64,000 nt of DNA, taken from the NCBI GenBank assembly GCA_015232455.1, contig JADFZQ010000008.1, forward strand, positions 62,001 to 126,000, in the 5' to 3' direction. Numbering within the stretch: position 1 is the stretch's first letter; the number at the start of each line of letters is the position of its first letter. The notes beneath the pieces were generated by a model that was not told the origin of the DNA, made no database searches, and saw nothing but the letters and a program-made list of their open reading frames with translations. Source of the DNA: Desulfamplus sp. (lineage in GTDB: Bacteria > Desulfobacterota > Desulfobacteria > Desulfobacterales > Desulfobacteraceae). Below are positions 60,461 to 64,000 of the stretch, piece by piece. A program made the position numbers and the translations under genes.

Positions 60461-62988
60461 AAAAAGAGCTTATAGCCATACTTATCTTATTTTTTGTGGT
60501 ACTAACATCGTTAAGTCTTCTCTCCTACTCTCCACTTGACCCATCAATTAACCATCAATCATTTTCATCAGAAAATATTCATAACATTTTTGGAATAGTA
60601 GGCTCACATCTATCTGGAATACTTGTTGATCTGTTTGGTGTTGCAGCTTTATGGTTTCCACTCTCTATGTTTTTAGCTTCTCTATCTTATCTAAGAGGTA
60701 AAAACTTCAGAGAGATTGTTATTCCAACTACAGGCTCTATTATAATTATGCTATCCACATCTGGGATATTGCCTATTATAAAAGAGAGTGTCTTTATTCG
60801 TGGTGGGATGGTTACATCAGGAGGATTCACAGGTTTAGCTATATCAAGATTTTTACTTGAATATACCAATATCTATGGTGCTGTTATTATCCTTATTTTT
60901 TTTATATTTGCAGGTGTGGTAATTGCCACTGGCATCTCTGCATATTCTCTTTTTTTGATTACCCGAGATTTTATATTAATAGTATTAAAATCCATAGGCT
61001 TAAAAACGTTGCAGACTCACACGCTTGCTATGCACATTTTTCAAAAAGTAAAAGCCAATGATGCTTTAAAAAGTGAAAATTTGAGTACCTTAACTAAAAT
61101 GTTTTTAAATAGAGTTGATATTAGTAAGCTCATCAATTTTAGACTTGATTTAAAAGCAATCTCTTTTAAAAAGAACTTATCAGATGTAGATTTTGTAACT
61201 AAAACATTAACCCAGACTACAACAGCACCAAATAATACCCCACCAAAACAGCCAAAAACAAAAAAATCTACATTCTCAACACAACAACCTGATTTAAAAT
61301 GTTATCAAGAATCAACACAACAACCTGATTTAAAAGATTATCAAGAATCAGCACAACAACCTGATTTAAAAGATTATCAAGAATCAGCACAACAACCTGA
61401 TTTAGAAGATTATCAAGAATCAGCACAACAACCTAATTTAAAAGATTATCAAAAATCAACACAACAGTTTAAATTCAACAATTCTTCAGAGGATAACACC
61501 TATTTTTCTACAAAAAATGGTGATTTTATCCTTCCTCCATTATCTCTTCTAAATCAGAGAACAAAACACAATGACATAACAGATATGGCTCTGTTAAAAC
61601 AAAAAGGGGAAATAGTTGAAAACAAACTTAAGGATTTTGGTGTAAAAGGTGAAATTGTAGATATTTTACCCGGACCTGTAATTACAACATTTGAATATCG
61701 ACCTGCCGCAGGGGTTAAAATAAGCAAAATTGTCAATTTAACCGATGATTTAGCCTTAGCATTAAGTGCATTGAGTATCCGCATTGTTGCTCCGATCCCT
61801 GGAAAAGATGTTGTTGGCATTGAGATTCCCAATGATAAGCGTGAGATGGTCGTCTTAAAAGAGCTTTTGTCGTCAAATGAGTTTTTAAACTCAGAATCAC
61901 GCCTAACCCTTGCTCTTGGCAGGGATATTGTTGGTAATCCTGTCTCAACAATAATGGATTCTATGCCTCATCTTTTAATTGCTGGAGCTACGGGAACAGG
62001 CAAGAGCGTTGGATTAAACTCCATGATTATAAGCCTTTTATATAAGGCAAAGCCAGATGAGGTCAAATTTATAATGGTTGATCCAAAGCGTATTGAGCTA
62101 TCTGTATATGACGATATTCCCCATTTGATTTCACCAGTAGTTACAGATATGAAAAAAGCCACAAATGCACTTTTCTGGGCAGTTAAAGAGATGGATAGAC
62201 GGTATGAACTTTTAGCTCAAAATGGTGTTCGTAACCTCTTGCAATATAATAAAATGGTTGAGCAGAAAGCAAACTCGTCAGTAGTAGATAGCAATTGTGA
62301 TAACGTCAACAATAGTACTAATATTGATAAGCTACCATATATTGTTGTTATTGTAGATGAGTTTGCTGATCTTATGATGGTTGCTTCCCGTGATGTAGAG
62401 TCTGCTTTAATACGTCTTGCTCAAATGGCACGAGCTGCTGGTATTCATCTTATTTTAGCAACCCAAAGACCTTCTGTTGATGTGCTTACAGGAATTATTA
62501 AAGCAAATTTTCCAACAAGAGTATCATTTCAAGTCTCCTCTAAAATAGATTCAAGAACAATCCTTGATACTAATGGTGCGGAGAGGTTGTTGGGTAATGG
62601 AGATATGCTCTTTTTGCCTCCGGGAACAGGCAGGCTTCAACGTATTCAAGGTGCATATATATCGGAAGAGGAGATATCACGAGTAACTTCATTTCTGAAA
62701 AAACAACAAAAACCAAGATATGTTGAAGAGATAACTGAGAAGTTAGATGGCGATGATGATACAGAAAATAGTGCAGAAGATTTATATGATGAAAAATATG
62801 ATGAGGCGTTAGCCCTTGTTCTAAAGACAAGACAAGCATCAATATCAAGCGTCCAGCGTCATTTAAGAATAGGATATAACAGAGCTGCAAGAATCATTGA
62901 GACTATGGAGAAAGAGGGAGTTGTTGGACCTCAAGATGGTTCAAAACCAAGGGAGATACTTATAAAGAGCTATGACTCTCCTAAATGA
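60457..62988 (+). CDS. ftsK: DNA translocase FtsK/SpoIIIE
   Basis: An 843-residue protein: four N-terminal membrane helices (ELIAILILFFVVLTSLSLLS and others to ~residue 170), a linker with five 13-residue repeats (ca. 275-340), and the motor with Walker A LIAGATGTGKSVGLNSMIIS, Walker B YIVVIVDEFADLMMVASRD, and a C-terminal winged-helix gamma domain (SISSVQRHLRIGYNRAARII). It pumps chromosome termini across the division septum. An Asn/Ser insertion (NSSVVDSNCDNVNNSTN) sits in the motor before Walker B. Confidence 0.95.
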   Translation: MKKELIAILILFFVVLTSLSLLSYSPLDPSINHQSFSSENIHNIFGIVGSHLSGILVDLFGVAALWFPLSMFLASLSYLRGKNFREIVIPTTGSIIIMLSTSGILPIIKESVFIRGGMVTSGGFTGLAISRFLLEYTNIYGAVIILIFFIFAGVVIATGISAYSLFLITRDFILIVLKSIGLKTLQTHTLAMHIFQKVKANDALKSENLSTLTKMFLNRVDISKLINFRLDLKAISFKKNLSDVDFVTKTLTQTTTAPNNTPPKQPKTKKSTFSTQQPDLKCYQESTQQPDLKDYQESAQQPDLKDYQESAQQPDLEDYQESAQQPNLKDYQKSTQQFKFNNSSEDNTYFSTKNGDFILPPLSLLNQRTKHNDITDMALLKQKGEIVENKLKDFGVKGEIVDILPGPVITTFEYRPAAGVKISKIVNLTDDLALALSALSIRIVAPIPGKDVVGIEIPNDKREMVVLKELLSSNEFLNSESRLTLALGRDIVGNPVSTIMDSMPHLLIAGATGTGKSVGLNSMIISLLYKAKPDEVKFIMVDPKRIELSVYDDIPHLISPVVTDMKKATNALFWAVKEMDRRYELLAQNGVRNLLQYNKMVEQKANSSVVDSNCDNVNNSTNIDKLPYIVVIVDEFADLMMVASRDVESALIRLAQMARAAGIHLILATQRPSVDVLTGIIKANFPTRVSFQVSSKIDSRTILDTNGAERLLGNGDMLFLPPGTGRLQRIQGAYISEEEISRVTSFLKKQQKPRYVEEITEKLDGDDDTENSAEDLYDEKYDEALALVLKTRQASISSVQRHLRIGYNRAARIIETMEKEGVVGPQDGSKPREILIKSYDSPK
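61281..61475 (+). repeat. 39-bp tandem repeats in the ftsK linker
   Basis: Five near-identical 39-bp units, with a partial sixth, encode the 13-residue unit S(T/A)QQPDLKDYQE. Units differ by a few bases, so copy number probably changed recently by slippage. Confidence 0.9.
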
Positions 62989-63049
62989 TTCGTGGAAATA
63001 TATACTGCTCAAGGTCATAAATTGAGGTTTGCTAAGAAAAGATTTAACA

Positions 63050-63077
63050 GTAGAGACGCACGGCAGTGCGTCTCTAC
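63050..63077. terminator. 28-bp palindrome GTAGAGAC...GTCTCTAC (copy 2) between convergent genes
   Basis: GTAGAGACGCACGG and CAGTGCGTCTCTAC between the ends of ftsK and coaX, so it can serve both as terminator. Near-identical to 9784-9811. Confidence 0.6.
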
Positions 63078-63125
63078 TTTCAATAACAGGCAGGATACAC
63101 TAATCAAATGGGGTGGTAAGTTAAG

Positions 63126-63923
63126 TTATTTAGAAAATATTGAATGACTGATAATTCTTAACCCCTCAAGCGTCAAAGCACTGTCAACCAATTCAATTGA
63201 CTCTGAAAGATCAGCAATAAGTGGAGCAAGTCCACCAGTTGCAATAACCATAGGCTCTGAGATACTTACCATTGGATTTGCCATCATCTCTTTTTTCATT
63301 CGTTGAACCATACCATCTACAAGTGCTGCGTTGCCGTGCATTACACCAGACTTTATACTATCAATGGTATCCTTTCCAATTACATAAAGAGGTGGCATAA
63401 ACATCTCAACCCTTGGAAGTCTTGAAGCTCTCTGAAACAAAGCCTCTGATGAGATCATTATCCCCGGAACAATTGCACCACCTAAATACTCACCTTTTTC
63501 TGAAATAGCATCAAAGGTAGTTGCTGTCCCAAAATCAATCACAATAAGGCTCTTTTTATATCTATTATATGCTGCAATGGCATTTACAATTCTATCTGCC
63601 CCAACTTCAGCAGGGTTATTGTAAAGAATGGGCATAAGGTCTCTTACAGAAGATGCTTGAATCCAAAGAGGTTTTTGTTTTAGATATTTTTCACAAAATT
63701 TATCAAGAATAGGAACAGTTGGTGGAACTACTGATGATATTACAACATTTTTTATATCTGATAATTTTATCCCTTTATCTGCAAAAAGGGCTTTAGCAAG
63801 GATATTAAATTCATCTGCTGTTGTATCTCTGATTGTTCTTATTCTCCAATCATTTATAAGCGTATCGCCACCAAACACCCCAAGGACTATATTTGTATTT
63901 CCAACATCAATAACAAGAAGCAT
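63126..63923 (-). CDS. coaX: Type III pantothenate kinase
   Basis: From the ATG at 63923, behind GGAG, the protein has 265 residues and begins MLLVIDVGNTNIVLGVFGGD; a longer frame to 63974 runs through a repeat palindrome and is not used. Family motifs: DVGNTN phosphate loop, GADRIVNAIAAYNRY, VIDFGTATTFDAISEKGEYL and GGAIVPGI. It makes the first step of coenzyme A synthesis, without the CoA feedback typical of type I. Confidence 0.94.
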   Translation of the reverse strand: MLLVIDVGNTNIVLGVFGGDTLINDWRIRTIRDTTADEFNILAKALFADKGIKLSDIKNVVISSVVPPTVPILDKFCEKYLKQKPLWIQASSVRDLMPILYNNPAEVGADRIVNAIAAYNRYKKSLIVIDFGTATTFDAISEKGEYLGGAIVPGIMISSEALFQRASRLPRVEMFMPPLYVIGKDTIDSIKSGVMHGNAALVDGMVQRMKKEMMANPMVSISEPMVIATGGLAPLIADLSESIELVDSALTLEGLRIISHSIFSK

Positions 63924-63963
63924 GAAAGCGTCTCCAATGATTATAAATAAAAATTGTGGATAA

Positions 63964-63996
63964 AGATTTGACAACTTTTAAAAAGTTGTCAAATCT
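63964..63996. repeat. 33-bp palindrome, copy 6
   Basis: Perfect copy at the right edge, upstream of coaX; by analogy with the other copies, a minus-strand gene probably ends just beyond the window. Confidence 0.8.
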
Positions 63997-64000
63997 GTTT

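Noticed and set aside
61281-61475. CRISPR array
   Set aside because: The regular 39-bp units are coding tandem repeats in ftsK with no spacers between them; no other regularly spaced repeats were seen in the window.
1-64000. tRNA or rRNA genes
   Set aside because: No cloverleaf with a T-loop GTTCRANNC and matching acceptor stem, and no rRNA segment, was recognised by eye; a covariance search would be needed to exclude one.

Overview
The window is an AT-rich bacterial chromosome segment. Gene content and protein flavour suggest a Desulfobacterales-like member of the Desulfobacterota: corrinoid-type MttB paralogues, 4Fe-4S ferredoxin-like proteins, CooT/DUF3842, FmdE-family proteins, a long urocanate hydratase, RNase J and an argG-argH-lptM order. 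This assignment is inference; no rRNA or other marker gene is present.

Layout. (1) 0-22 kb is a metal (probably nickel or cobalt chelate) acquisition and handling region, nearly all on the minus strand: a CDF exporter end, cooT, DUF3842, a Fec/Btu-type ABC importer (substrate-binding protein, ATPase, permease), a TonB-dependent receptor, a His-rich protein, a flavin reductase-like protein, two FmdE-family proteins (one exported), two SAM methyltransferases lying between wrecks of a Nik-type ABC importer, and tonB-exbD-exbB. Four units in this region start just downstream of a related terminator-like hairpin (arm AAGCCAnGAAG). A broken type I restriction system carrying vapBC interrupts the region at 15.0-19.2 kb. 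(2) 22.4-30.8 kb reads as a decayed chromosomal integron. A gutted intI (+ strand) faces minus-strand cassettes: a complete SIR2-HerA antiphage pair, a Cache-GGDEF diguanylate cyclase, a class III cyclase-like protein, remnants of aqpZ and a GNAT acetyltransferase, and a membrane acyltransferase. Two good attC sites, one half site and one weak site separate them. (3) 31-42.8 kb (+) holds nitroreductase, a ferredoxin-like protein and a crotonase, an IS that truncated a universal stress protein, then tsaE, lysC, argG, argH, lptM-like, folK, transaldolase-like and pgsA. (4) 42.8-54.6 kb (-) is a histidine utilisation cluster in which hutH, hutC, hutU and hutI are interleaved with two MttB-family methyltransferases and an AAA-like protein. 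(5) 54.9-64 kb holds an orphan MNT nucleotidyltransferase overlapping murI, a small asparaginase-domain protein, a radical SAM protein, rnj, ftsK and coaX.

Cross-cutting features: many genes survive as 'N-terminus joined to C-terminus' stubs with the middle deleted (nikA-like, nikE-like, hsdM/hsdS, intI, GNAT, aqpZ). A 33-bp palindrome occurs six times, in five cases just 3' of a stop codon. Several otherwise conserved enzymes carry Asn/Asp-rich low-complexity insertions. The best candidates for new biology are the SIR2-HerA defence pair as an integron cassette, the hut-MttB cluster (possible histidine-betaine use), and the hairpin-led metal-uptake units.
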